This document shows, piece by piece, positions 43,333 through 52,789 of a stretch of DNA of 64,000 nucleotides; the first letter of the stretch is position 1; the number at the start of each line of letters is the position of its first letter. Location of the stretch: positions 1-64,000 of the forward strand of contig CAVUEP010000068.1 in NCBI GenBank assembly GCA_963740395.1, read 5' to 3'. The position numbers and the translations under genes were made by a program. The DNA comes from CADEEN01 sp963740395. GTDB lineage: Bacteria > Pseudomonadota > Gammaproteobacteria > Burkholderiales > Burkholderiaceae_C. A model generated the notes under the pieces. That model did no database searches and was not told the DNA's origin. It saw nothing but the letters and a program-made list of their open reading frames with translations.

Positions 43333-44529
43333 ATGGATCTCGCGCTCAAGGACATTCGCCGTCACCTCGGCAAGTTCGTTGCCACCATCGTCGGCGTGGC
43401 CATGCTGCTTTCCATCGTGCTGGTGATGAATGGCATCTACCAGGGCAACATTGCCGACGGCGTGTGGTTGATCAATAACACCGCCACCGATCTGTGGGTG
43501 GTCGAACGGGGTCGCGGCGGGCCGTTCAACGAGAGTTCGCGCATGCCGCTGGACGCCTACAAGAGCGTGGCTGCGACGCCGGGTGTGGCCAAGGCCAGCC
43601 CGCTCGTGATCTACGGCGCACAGCGCGACATCAACGGAAAGAGCCAGCAGTTCACGATGATTGGCTACGACGTGTTCGGTGGGCTGGGTGGCCCTGGCGG
43701 CATCGTGCGCGGTCGTGCCATCGAAGCCCCGCACTACGAACTGGTGGCCGACCGCAAACTCGGCCTGGCCCTGGGCGACAAGGTGCCCCTGGGCACCCGT
43801 GAGTACACGGTGGTCGGCATCACGCACGGCGCGGTCGATTCCAGTGGCAGCCCGCTGGTGTATCTGTCGCTGCCCGATGCGCAGGAGGTGCAGTTCCAGC
43901 AGGACAACCGGGCGCTCGTCGCGGCACGCGCGGCCAGCCTCAAACGGCTGGAGCGCGCCGGCTACGCGCCCGAACAGGCCAGCCGACTGCTGCCGCTGCT
44001 GTCTACGTCGGGGGACACCGTCAACGCGGTGCTCGTGAAGCTGGCGCCGGGTGCCGACGGCTGCGCAGGTGTCGCGCCACATCCGCGACTGGCTGTACTT
44101 CAACGTCTACACCACCGACGAGGAGCGCAGCCTGATGCTCGAAGGCAAGCTGAGCAAGATGTCGGCGGTGCTGGGCTTGTTCCGCGTGCTGCTGATCATG
44201 GTCTCGATCGTGATCATCGCGCTGATCGTCTACGTGCTGACGATCGAGAAGATCAAGTCGATCGCCACGCTGAAGCTGATCGGGGCGTCGAACTGGGTGA
44301 TCGTGCGCCTGATCATGGAGCAGTCGATGGCGCTGACGCTGGCGAGCTTCGCCGTGGCCTACGGGTTGCGCGAGTTGATCGTGCCCGGGTTTCCCGCGCA
44401 CGCTGGCCTTCCTGCCGCAGGAAACTGCGGTCACCTTCGCGGTGATGCTGGTTGGCGGCGTGGTCGCCAGCCTGATGGCGATCTGGCATGCGCTGCGCAC
44501 GCCGCCGCAGCTCGGCGCTCGGGGGCTGA
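43333..44529 (+). CDS. FtsX/MacB-like ABC permease (DevC-like), several frameshifts
   Basis: About 398 residues. N-terminus MDLALKDIRRHLGKFVATIV and a first helix AMLLSIVLVMNGIYQG; a large periplasmic domain; then three helices including VLLIMVSIVIIALIVYVLTI and KSIATLKLIGASNWVIVRLI, the FtsX motif. Frame breaks at about 44058 (extra G), 44394 (extra C) and 44523 (extra G) are repaired by removing one base each, giving a TGA at 44527-44529 and a total that is a multiple of three. It is 23 bp after the adaptor. Confidence 0.82.
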
Positions 44530-44530
44530 G

Positions 44531-45247
44531 GTGGCGGCCGTCGTCGAAGTCGAAGGCGTGTCGAAGACCTTCGGCAGTGGCGACCTCGCCGTGCAGGCGC
44601 TCAAGCCGCTGTTCGTTCACCGTGCAGGAAGGCGAACTCGCGGCGCTGGACGGCCCCAGCGGCTCGGGCAAGAGCACGCTGCTGCTGGCGATCAGCCTGA
44701 TCCTGCGAGCCGACCACCGGGCGCATCGTGATCGACGGGCAGGAGGTCTACAGACAACGGCCGGACCGGCGTCGACGACCGCGCCTTCCGGCGCCGCAAC
44801 ATCGGCTTCATCTTCCAGCAGCACAACCTGATCCCGTTCCTGACCGCGCATGGAAAACGTGGCCCTGGTGATGCAGCTCAACGGCGTCAGTCGGCGCGAG
44901 GCGACCCGCCGCGCGAAGGAGTTGCTCGGCTACCTCGAGATCGCGCATCGCGCCGATTCGCTGCCGGCCAACCTGTCGGGCGGCGAGCAGCAGCGCGTGG
45001 CGATCGGCCGCGCGCTGGCCAACGAGCCGCCGCTGATCCTGGCCGACGAGCCGACCGCGGCGCTCGACACCGAGCGCGGCCTCAAGGTGATGGCGCTGCT
45101 GCAAGCAAGATCGCGCGCGAGCGCCGTTCGGCGGTGATCACCGTGACCCACGACCACCGCATGATCGAAGGCTTCGACACCGTCTATCACCTCGAGGACG
45201 GGGTGCTGGCGCGCGTGCAGCGAGCGCAGGCAGTGGCTGCTCATTGA
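44531..45247 (+). CDS. MacB/LolD-like ABC ATPase, five frameshifts
   Basis: ATP-binding subunit, about 237 residues, joined to the permease gene (GTG 44531 directly after its stop). Pieces in successive frames: VVEVEGVSKTFGSGDLAVQA; LDGPSGSGKSTLLLAISLIL (Walker A); NIGFIFQQHNLIPFLTA (Q loop); LSGGEQQRVAIGRALANEPP (signature); LILADEPTAALD (Walker B); VITVTHDHRMIEGFDTV (H loop). Breaks lie near 44612, 44707, 44752, 44848 and 45104. All functional motifs are present, so the gene is probably intact in the organism. Confidence 0.8.
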
Positions 45248-45254
45248 CACAGGT

Positions 45255-45581
45255 TTAACCGGTACTCCAGGCGCGCGGGCGCCTCATGCCGGCGATCTTG
45301 CAGGCCTGTCCTGGATAGCCATAGGGGAAGAGTTCGAACAGGCGCTTGTGGGCAGCTGGCCCGAAGCGCTGCGCCAGGTGCCTGATGACGAAGCGGGCGT
45401 CTGCAGCGACCTGGTGCTCCTCGAAATAGCGGCGCATGAAGCGAATTGCGTCCCAGTGATCGTCGCCGAGCGCGATCCCTTCGCCGCGCGCCAGCTCCAC
45501 CGCGATTGCCTCGGTCCAGTCGGCAGGGTCGACGAGATAGCCCTCCGCGTCGAGCGTGGGCATCGAAAGGCGGTCGGCCAT
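45255..45581 (-). CDS. TusE/DsrC/DsvC-family protein lacking the terminal Cys
   Basis: 108-residue DsrC fold: LDAEGYLVDPADWTEAIAVE, DDHWDAIRFMRRYFEEHQVA and KRLFELFPYGYPGQACKIAG. DsrC proteins carry sulfur on a C-terminal arm with two Cys. Here the inner one is kept (QACKIAGM), but the penultimate Cys is replaced by an arm ending RPRAWSTG. It is therefore unlikely to form the usual intramolecular disulfide or trisulfide and may be a regulatory or TusE-like variant. Start is ATG 45581; the stop faces the ABC ATPase end 7 bp away. Confidence 0.8.
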   Translation of the reverse strand: MADRLSMPTLDAEGYLVDPADWTEAIAVELARGEGIALGDDHWDAIRFMRRYFEEHQVAADARFVIRHLAQRFGPAAHKRLFELFPYGYPGQACKIAGMRRPRAWSTG

Positions 45582-45631
45582 CGGGATCACCGCGCCTGCA
45601 TGAAGTGGCTTTCGAACATGGGTTGCTCCTT

Positions 45632-46813
45632 TCAATACTCGATGCTGAGAGCGACCGAGCCGTACGCATGGTTGGACTCCTGCTCCCGAAACTCCCGCGT
45701 ACGATAGACACGCATCACGGCCAGCTTGACTCCATGTCCGGCCACCAGGCCCTGCGCGCTGAGCCCGACGGCCGCCTGCGCGACCCAAGGCCGCCGGGTG
45801 ACGTGGTGGCTCGAGCGAAAGAGGTTGCCGTCGAGCGAGAAGTCGCGCGCGACGTACTTGGCTTCCAGCGTGCCGAACAGGTGAACACCGGCGCGCGGTC
45901 TCGGACGCGATGCGCGTGGCCTCGTTCGAGGTGCCTCGAATGGATGCGGCCGATGGCGGACGGTTCTCGGCGCCGGGCCGGATCGGATAGGTGCCGAAGT
46001 CGTTCGGGATATTCCAGCCGATCCGCCCCTCGATGCCCAGCGCGACCGAGGTTTCGATATTGCCCAGACGCAGTCCGACCGACCGGATCGAATCCGCGGA
46101 AAATCCGGGTGTGATCGCGCCGTCGCCACGGTAGTCCTTGAACTTGCGGTCCATCGCCAGTTGCAGCGCCGGCTCGTTCTTCAGCTGATGGTCCCAGCCG
46201 AGAAACCGCTCGGCGCCGATCGCATCGTGGATCAGGTTCTGCGCCTGCTCGGCGAGCGACCACGGTCCGATGACGCCCAGCGTGATCTCGCGCGTATCCA
46301 GTCTTTCCGTATCGCTCTGCGCTGCGTGCGTGCGGCGATTCCACGACATGCCCACATACAGCAAGCCCGCATAGGGTCGATCGTCAGCAATCAGATCTGT
46401 CCGCAGCGGATCATTGGGCGTGTACATGGACTGGCCGAACTTCACGACGACGTTCTGTGAATGCGCGATGTTCCCGGCGTCGGACCAGAAGCCTGGATTC
46501 AGGAACTTGATGAGTTCAGCGTGCAAGCGAATCGGTGTCGGCAGGCATTCAGTCCGCAGACTGCCGGCGATGTCGCGCGAAACCGCCGTGAAGGCCACGC
46601 CATTCGTGTAGTTTCGGTCGGTGTTGGCAAAGAGGTCGTTTTCCAGCCTGCACGGTCAGACCGCGGAACTCGACGGCTCTGCGACGCTGCAATGCCTCGG
46701 CGCCAGACGAGCCGTCCCCCGGTTGATTGAGCCAGGGCCGGCATCATAGTCAGGCCAAGTGCGAGCGCCAATGCGGCCTTCGCCAGCCAAGGCGCTGCCG
46801 TCACGGGATTCAA
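45632..46813 (-). CDS. LpxR-family lipid A deacylase, three frameshifts
   Basis: Outer-membrane beta-barrel (DUF2219), about 392 residues. A signal peptide (AALALALGLTMMPALAQS) is followed by the family motif ENDLFANTDRNYTNGVAFTA, then RPYAGLLYVGMSWNRRT and HDAIGAERFLGWDHQLKNEP, and a final strand ending VALSIEY with terminal aromatic. LpxR removes the 3'-acyloxyacyl group of lipid A. Frame breaks near 46727 (G5 run), 46650 and 45893 are each fixed by removing one base. The start is uncertain: TTG 46813 is the one available in frame. Confidence 0.78.
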
Positions 46814-46842
46814 TCATCGTGGCGTGACGACTGCGGGCATGA

Positions 46843-47690
46843 TCAGTCCAGGGTGGGGTCGTTCGCAGGCGGCACGCCGCCATAGAACTCATGCAGAACG
46901 GCGACGATTTCTTCTGCCGTCTCGACGACGGAGAAGAGCTCGACGTCTTCGGCGTTGACAAGACCTTCTTCGACCAGAAACTCGAAAGTCGATGGCACGG
47001 CGCCAGAACGCGGCGCCGACCAGCACGATCGGCACGCGTTGCACTTTGCCGGTCTGCACCAGCGTGAGCACTTCGAACAACTCGTCCAGCGTGCCGTAGC
47101 CACCGGGAAAGGCCACCAGCGCCCGGGCACGCAGCAGGAAGTGCATCTTGCGCAGGCCGAAGTAGCGGAACCGGAAGCACAGCTCGGGGCTGACGAAGGG
47201 GTTGGGCGCCTGCTCGTGCGCGAGCGTGATGTTCAGGCCGATGCTGCGCGCGCCGGCGTCAAAGGCGCCGCGATTGGCCGCCTCCATGATGCCCGGCCCG
47301 CCGCCGGTGACCACCACGAAGTCGCGCCGTTGCCGCTGCTGGAAGTGGCGCGAGACGATTTCGGCGAAACGCCGCGCTTCTTCGTAGTAGCGTGCGTAGT
47401 CGAGCTGCTTGCGGGCCCGCGCAATCTGCGCCGGCAGCGTTGCATCGGCGGGCTGCGCAAGGCCGCGTTGCTCGAGCGCTGCGAGCTGCTCGCGCGCCTG
47501 TCGTTCCGGAACCAGGCGCGCGCTGCCGAAGACGACGACCGTGGACTGCACCTTGTGCCGACGCAGCTGGCGTTCCGGCTTCAGCATTTCGATCTGCAGC
47601 CGCACCGGCCGCAGATCGTCACTGGCCAGGAACTCGGTGTCCTCGTGCGCGAGGCGATAGGAGGGGCTGTCCTCGATCGCGCGAAGCAAC
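46843..47690 (-). CDS. LOG-family (YgdH/TIGR00730-like) protein, one frameshift
   Basis: Rossmann-fold protein with the LOG motifs FVVVTGGGPGIMEAANRGAF and ALVAFPGGYGTLDELFEVL (P-G-G-x-G-T-x-x-E), which in plant LOG and bacterial relatives cleave nucleotide 5'-monophosphates. A break near 46995 (extra T) is repaired to give AIDFEFLVEEGLVNAEDVEL and the end GVPPANDPTLD. The start is uncertain; family-like residues extend up to about 47740, close to the end of the next upstream gene. Confidence 0.8.
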
Positions 47691-47735
47691 GCCTCGCGTT
47701 CGCTCTCGCCAACCTCGGCGCTCCGGCGCAGCCGC

Positions 47736-48158
47736 TCACAGCCCGGTGCTCCCGACCGGAAGACGCATCTTGATCGCCGCCACGCCGAACCAGACCATGG
47801 CGGCAACCATCGAGACGCCGCCGACGATGACCAGAAGCGGTGGCACGCCGAACATCACTTCGGAAAGGATCCCGAGCGGCATCAGCATCCCGGCCAGCGT
47901 CAGCCACGAGATGCCCTTGGCCGCGAAGGCGCCAATCGGCAGGCGCAGCAGCAGGTAGCCGACGACGATGTTGATGAAGGCGAACAGGTTGCCGTGCACA
48001 TGCGCCAGACGCGACTCGAAGTGCTTGCCCATGGAGTATTCAGCGATCCACGCCTCCTTGCCGGGTGCGAAGTCGCGCAGGTAGATCAGCACGAAGCCGT
48101 AGACCATGAACGCGGCGAGAAACAGGAATCCCGCGGCGATGTTCTTCTTGCCTTGCAT
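47736..48158 (-). CDS. Four-helix membrane protein of unknown function
   Basis: 140 residues, four predicted helices: IAAGFLFLAAFMVYGFVLIY, GNLFAFINIVVGYLLLRL, GISWLTLAGMLMPLGILSEV and PLLVIVGGVSMVAAMVWFGV. Three His/Glu-bearing positions near the second helix (HFESRLAHVHGN) could bind metal or haem. I do not recognise the family. It lies 39 bp after a cytochrome b gene, which may point to a shared redox role. ATG 48158 has AGGAGAACGAC just before it. Confidence 0.65.
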   Translation of the reverse strand: MQGKKNIAAGFLFLAAFMVYGFVLIYLRDFAPGKEAWIAEYSMGKHFESRLAHVHGNLFAFINIVVGYLLLRLPIGAFAAKGISWLTLAGMLMPLGILSEVMFGVPPLLVIVGGVSMVAAMVWFGVAAIKMRLPVGSTGL

Positions 48159-48197
48159 GTCGTTCTCCTGGTTGGACGATCGGTGGCGATCGCCGTG

Positions 48198-48741
48198 CTA
48201 GCGTGGCCCGAACCACATGCGCGACATCAGCCGGTCCTTGAGCCTGAACTGGTGGAAGAGTGCGCCGATCACGTGCAAGCCGACCAAGGCCAGCAGCAGC
48301 TTGGCCATCAATCCGTGCACGTTGCGTGGCAACAGATGGCGGAAGTTCTCGGGCAACGGCTGCCCACTGCCGAAGAAGACGATCTGCGGCAGGTCGGCCT
48401 GGAAGGCCGTGGCCGCGCCGCTGGCGGCCATCACGAAGACGGCCAGGTACAGGCCGATGTGCACGACGCGGCCCAGCATGTCCAGCACGGCGTGGCCGGC
48501 CGTGGCCGCGGGCCGGCACCGCGGTTCGCATGCGCGTCACCAGCCGCACCAGCATCAGGCTGCCGATGGCCAGGCCGACGATCATGTGGCCGCGCAGCGC
48601 CCCGATCTTGTCAGGCGAGGCGTTCGGCAGTTTGTTGAGGAAGAAGGTACCCATTCGCCAGCGCGACCACGAGCACCAGCTGCAAGCAGCCAGTGCAGGG
48701 CCACCAGGGCAGGGTGATAGCGGAGTCGGTTGGTGGTTCAT
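48198..48741 (-). CDS. Cytochrome b561-type membrane protein, about four frameshifts
   Basis: About 180 residues. Pieces in alternating frames: ALVALHWLLA (first haem His), LVLVVALAMGTFFLNKLPN, LRGHMIVGLAIGSLMLVRLV, VVHIGLYLAVFVMAASGAAT and HGLMAKLLLALVGLHVIGAL. The HW, GHM, HIG and HVI histidines fit a di-haem b561 four-helix bundle. Breaks lie between about 48530 and 48720, and the total length agrees with four single insertions. Electron transfer at the inner membrane is the likely role. Confidence 0.72.
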
Positions 48742-48816
48742 TCGGTTCTCCAATCTGTGGTCGACGTCGTTGGGAATCACTCAGAGGCTGACGCTGCTGG
48801 CCGGACACAGGCACCG

Positions 48817-50195
48817 TCACCGTCCCAGCCGCGATCGTGATCGCAGTCGCTCGGCGAACGCGAGTGCCGCCGACTCTTCGCCGTGCACGACGAAGGTCTG
48901 GCGCGGCGGCCGCTTGAAGCCCGCGGCCCAGGCCAGCAGCGCCGGCTTGGTCGGCGTGGGCCGAGAAGCCGCCGAGGGTGTGGACCTGGGCGCGCACCGC
49001 GATCTCCTCGCCGAAGATGCTGACCTGCTTGGCACCGTCCACCAGACGCCGGCCCAGCGTGCCCTGGGCCTGGAAGCCGGTGATCAGCACGCTGCACTCG
49101 CGCCGACCGAGGTTGTGACGCAGGTGGTGCTTGATGCGCCCGGCGTTGCACATGCCGCTGGCCGAGATGACGATCGCGCCGGCGCGAATCCGGTTCAGCG
49201 CCATCGATTCCTCGACGCTGGCGGTGAAGCGCATCGAGGGCAGGTCGCGACCGGCGGCGTGCCATTGGGCCAGGCGCTGCCCGGCTTCGTCGAACGAGGC
49301 CAGGTGCCGCATCGTGATGCGGGTCGCGGCCGCCGCCATCGGCGAATCGACATAGATGTTCAGGTTGTGGAGCCGGCCCTCGCGGGTCAGGCGGTGCAGG
49401 TGGTACAGCACTTCTTGCGTGCGCCCAACGGCAAAGGCCGGCACGATGACGTTGCCGTGCGGCAGGGTGTGCTCGAGCACCTGCACCAGTTCCTCCATCG
49501 TCGCGACCTGATCCTTGTGCGCGCGGTCGCCATAGGTCGACTCGACGAAGAGCACGTCGGCTTCTTCGATCAGCGTCGGGTCGCGCAGGATCGGCCGGCC
49601 GGGCTGGCCCAGGTCGCCGGACATCACCAGCTTGGTGGTGGTCGTTCGGGGCGGCGCCTTCGGTGACCCAGATTTCAAGGATGGCCGAGCCCAGGATGTG
49701 ACCGGCGTCGCGAAAGCGGCAGCGCACGCTCGGCGTGCGGCTGCACGTCTTCGTCGTAGGCCACCGGCTGCAATTGCTGCAGGCAGTCCACGGCGTCCTG
49801 CATGGTGTAGGCGGGGGAATGTCCGCTACCGCGGGTTTGGCGCTCCTTCTACCCTTGCGACGGTTGGCCCGTTCGGCATCGGTCTCCTGTATGTGGGCGC
49901 TGTCGGGCAGCATCACGGCCAGCAGGTCGACCGTGGCATCGGTGGCGTAGATGGGCCCGGCGTAGCCAGCCTTGGTCAGCTTGGGCAGCAGACCGCTGTG
50001 GTCGATGTGGGCGTGGGTGAGCAGTACGAAGTCGAGCGTGCGCGGGTCGAAACCGAAGGGCAGCCGGTTGCGCTCGGGCGCCTCGCGGCCACCCTGAAAC
50101 ATGCCGCAATCGACCAGGAATCGGGTGGTGGAGGTCTCGAACAGATAGCACGACCCGGTCACCTCGCGGGCCGCACCGAAGAAGGTGACATTCAT
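48817..50195 (-). CDS. Metallo-beta-lactamase/beta-CASP nuclease, several frameshifts
   Basis: About 459 residues, COG1236 (YSH1/CPSF-like) RNA-processing exonuclease. MBL motifs: MNVTFFGAAREVTGSCYLFE, LLTHAHIDHSGLLPKL (HxHxDH), RFRDAGHILGSA and VMSGDLGQPG. Beta-CASP motifs: VESTYGDRAHKD, NVIVPAFAVGRTQEVLYHL, SASGMCNAGRIKHHL and GGFSAHAD. Frame breaks lie near 49812, 49725, 49640 and 48950; the first needs one added or two removed bases, the rest one removed. All catalytic parts are present. Confidence 0.82.
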
Positions 50196-50199
50196 GGCT

Positions 50200-50607
50200 T
50201 CACCTCGGATTGCGCAACAGCCGCCACCAGGCGAATCCGGCGATGGCCACCCACACCAGCAGGCGCAGTGCCATCGCGATCGCCGTGCGCTGCTCGTAGG
50301 CGCCACCGGAAGCCACATGCACGCCGAAGGCGGCGAACGCGAGCGCCGTGGCCACTGCGATGGCGATTGCCAGCCGGGCGGCCCAGCGCTGCCGCAACCA
50401 AAGCCCGGCGCCGGCGACGACATACGCGAAACCCGCCACGAAGTTGAACCACAGCACGAAGGGCACATAGTTCCCGGCCGCCGCGACCGCCGCCGCGTCG
50501 CCGCTCAAGGTCATGCCGCCTTCCTTGATGGTCAGCAGGCCGAATCCGATCGCGACCAGGGCAATCGCGCGGAGCCAGAGACCGTGCGGGTGTTGGCGTG
50601 CTGTCAT
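50200..50607 (-). CDS. Small four-helix membrane protein
   Basis: 135 residues with four helices (LWLRAIALVAIGFGLLTIKE, FVLWFNFVAGFAYVVAGAGL, RLAIAIAVATALAFAAFGVH, MALRLLVWVAIAGFAWWRLL). DoxX-like in size, family not certain. It starts 1 bp after the TetR stop and ends 4 bp before the beta-CASP gene, so all three form one unit that TetR probably controls. Confidence 0.65.
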   Translation of the reverse strand: MTARQHPHGLWLRAIALVAIGFGLLTIKEGGMTLSGDAAAVAAAGNYVPFVLWFNFVAGFAYVVAGAGLWLRQRWAARLAIAIAVATALAFAAFGVHVASGGAYEQRTAIAMALRLLVWVAIAGFAWWRLLRNPR

Positions 50608-50608
50608 G

Positions 50609-51253
50609 TCACTTCCGCGCTGTTCGTGCGCTAGCGTCCGGGCCAACGCGCTCGATGCCGCGGCGGTAGATGGCAAAGGCACCCGGCGCGCAGGCGCGCA
50701 CGCCTTCGAGCTTGCCGCCCAGCATGGCCTGCATCACGAGGCCCTGGACCATGCCGATGAACAGCGTGGCGGCAGCGGGGCATCGACTTGCGGCGCAATT
50801 TCGCCCGCGACTTGCCCTGTTCGATCAGGAACTGCAGGCGCTCACCGTAGCGTCGCATCAACTCCTGCGCCATGCGCTTGGCTGGCGAACGCTGTCCGCG
50901 CGCTGCAACTCGCCGAACATCATGCGTGGCACGCCCGGGTGCTTGGCCACGAAGTCGATGTGCGCCATGAACACGGCCTCCAATGCGGCCAGCGGCGACG
51001 CGGCGGCCTGTGCGGCCCGATCTGTGCGGCTGAGCAGCCGCTCGCTGACCCAGCCGATCACAGCTTCCCAGATCGCGTCCTTGGTCGGGAAGTGCCGGAA
51101 CAGCGCGCCCTGGGTCAGGTTCATGTGCTCGGCAATCGCGGTCGTCGTGATCTCGCTGGGATCGCGTTCGGCGGCCAGCGCCACGACCGACTCGATCGTG
51201 AGGACGCGACGTTCGTCGGCGGGGAGGCGTGTGGTTTCGGTGGTCATCTTCAT
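50609..51253 (-). CDS. TetR-family regulator, frameshifted
   Basis: About 214 residues. The N-terminal HTH is clear: TTTAIAEHMNLTQGALFRHF then PTKDAIWEAVIGWVSERLL. The ligand domain runs HPGVPRMMFGELQRA, then in a second frame PAKRMAQELMRRYGERLQFL, then in a third GMVQGLVMQAMLGGKLEGVR and ends ARTARK. Frame breaks lie near 50885 and 50785. It heads the minus-strand operon and faces a palindromic site in its own promoter, so self-repression is likely. Confidence 0.8.
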
Positions 51254-51264
51254 GTCCTGAACAT

Positions 51265-51282
51265 AGTAAGTATTCTATTACT
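51265..51282. promoter_or_regulatory. Candidate TetR operator
   Basis: AGTAA (51265-51269) and TTACT (51278-51282) form an inverted repeat with an 8-bp AT-rich spacer, 12 bp upstream of the TetR start. The AT-rich patch stands out in GC-rich DNA and probably overlaps the -10 region. The remaining 51283-51436 holds no gene. Confidence 0.5.
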
Positions 51283-51436
51283 TGCTGGCGCCGACATTGA
51301 TGCGCATCAACAAGCGGCGCCGAAGGGAGCGCTGATCCTCGCCGCCGTTGCTTTGCACGACGACGACTCGCATTCGGGCGCTGACCCGTGAATCCGAGCC
51401 GCGTGAACACACGCGGTCGCACCTGCTTGCGTGCGC

Positions 51437-52789
51437 TCAAACTGCCATGGGCAACTCAACCCAAGCCGCGAGCCCGCCGCCTTCGCGCCGCTCGAGGTTC
51501 ACGATCCAGCCATTGGCATGCGCCAGTTGCTGCACGATCGCCAGACCCAGTCCGAAGCCGCCCGCCACAGGGCTCGCCGAGCCTTCGATGCGGTGGAACG
51601 GCCGGAAGACGGCGGCCAGTTGGTCCTGAGGAATTGCCGGGCCGCGGTCGAGCACGCCGATGCGCACGCGCGCAGGCTTGCCGGGCGCCGGCGCCACGGC
51701 CTGGCCGACCAACTCGATCGGCCCCGGGGCGTAGCGCAGCGCGTTGCCGAGCAGGTTGTCGAGCAGGCGCGCGAGCATCTCGGGCGCCGCAATCGCGCGC
51801 AGGCTCTCGGGGCAATGCACGTTCAGCGACGCGCCAGCGGCGTCGGCCGTGGCGCGATGCACTTGCGTGCGCGCTTTGAGCCACTCGCACAAATCGAGCG
51901 CTTGGCCGGCTTCGGGGTGCAGGCCTCTGGCGATCTCGAGCAGTTGCCCGATCAGGTGGTTCATCTCCTCGATGTCGCTCTCGAGCCGCTGCAACAGAGC
52001 CGGCTCGGGCTTGAGCGTGAGCATCTCCAGCGCCAGCCGCATGCGTGCCAGCGGTGTGCGCAGGTCGTGCGAGAGGCCGGCAAAGAGCGTCGTTCGAGCA
52101 TCACTGAGCTCGCGCACCTGAACCGCCATTCGATTGAAGTGGTGCGCCAGGTCGGCCAACTCGCGCGGTCCGGTCTCGGGCAAGAGGTCGGGATGTGCGC
52201 CTTTCGCAAGCTGTGCGGCCGCGCGCTCGAAACGCGCCACCGGCTGCGCGATTCGGCTCGCCAGCCACCAGGCCAGCGCACCCACGAGCAGCGTGCCGGC
52301 GGCCAGGACCGCGGCGAGGACGCCGAGTGGGTTGGTTTGCAGCCGGCCCGTTGCGAAGCCCACGCCGATAGATCGGCCCCCGGCCGGCACCGCGATCCAG
52401 AGCCAATCGTCACCATCGGCTGCGACTTCGCGCAGGAAGAAGGCTTCGTGGCCGAGTCGGCGCTCGAAAGCGCGTTCGAGAAAACGGATGTAGAAACCGT
52501 GGAGCATTCCGCTGTCGGGCGCCGGGGGCATGCTCGGGCGCAATCCGATGTGGTGGCTGTTGGCGAGTTCCGCCTCGAATGCCGGGCGTGTCTCAGGCGG
52601 CAGCTCGGTCCAGGTTCGTGCCGACAGCACCATCAGTCCGGCGAGGTCGTCGGTGGCCCGCTCGGCCATCGGCAACATGACGAAGACCATCACGGCAGCC
52701 ACGGTGACGAGTTCGAGCACGATGAACAGCGCCGCCAACCAGCGCGCGTACAGGCGAGCCAAGCCGCGGCGCCTGGGCAAGCGCTGCAT
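51437..52789 (-). CDS. EnvZ-like sensor histidine kinase
   Basis: 450 residues. Two membrane helices (ALFIVLELVTVAAVMVFVML and LGVLAAVLAAGTLLVGALAW) bracket a periplasmic sensor of about 130 residues. Then HAMP (SRIAQPVARFERAAAQLAKG), DHp with phospho-His in GLSHDLRTPLARMRLALEML, N-box DNLLGNALRYAPG and G-box GGFGLGLAIVQQLA. Its ATG overlaps the response-regulator stop. The frame is intact, unlike its neighbours at 44-51 kb. The signal is unknown. Confidence 0.9.
   Translation of the reverse strand: MQRLPRRRGLARLYARWLAALFIVLELVTVAAVMVFVMLPMAERATDDLAGLMVLSARTWTELPPETRPAFEAELANSHHIGLRPSMPPAPDSGMLHGFYIRFLERAFERRLGHEAFFLREVAADGDDWLWIAVPAGGRSIGVGFATGRLQTNPLGVLAAVLAAGTLLVGALAWWLASRIAQPVARFERAAAQLAKGAHPDLLPETGPRELADLAHHFNRMAVQVRELSDARTTLFAGLSHDLRTPLARMRLALEMLTLKPEPALLQRLESDIEEMNHLIGQLLEIARGLHPEAGQALDLCEWLKARTQVHRATADAAGASLNVHCPESLRAIAAPEMLARLLDNLLGNALRYAPGPIELVGQAVAPAPGKPARVRIGVLDRGPAIPQDQLAAVFRPFHRIEGSASPVAGGFGLGLAIVQQLAHANGWIVNLERREGGGLAAWVELPMAV

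Noticed and set aside
45255..46598. A 447-codon frame joining LpxR-like and DsrC-like parts
   Set aside because: The join is an artefact of a frameshift near 45893. The LpxR barrel continues in another frame to 45632, and the DsrC-like protein has its own ATG at 45581.
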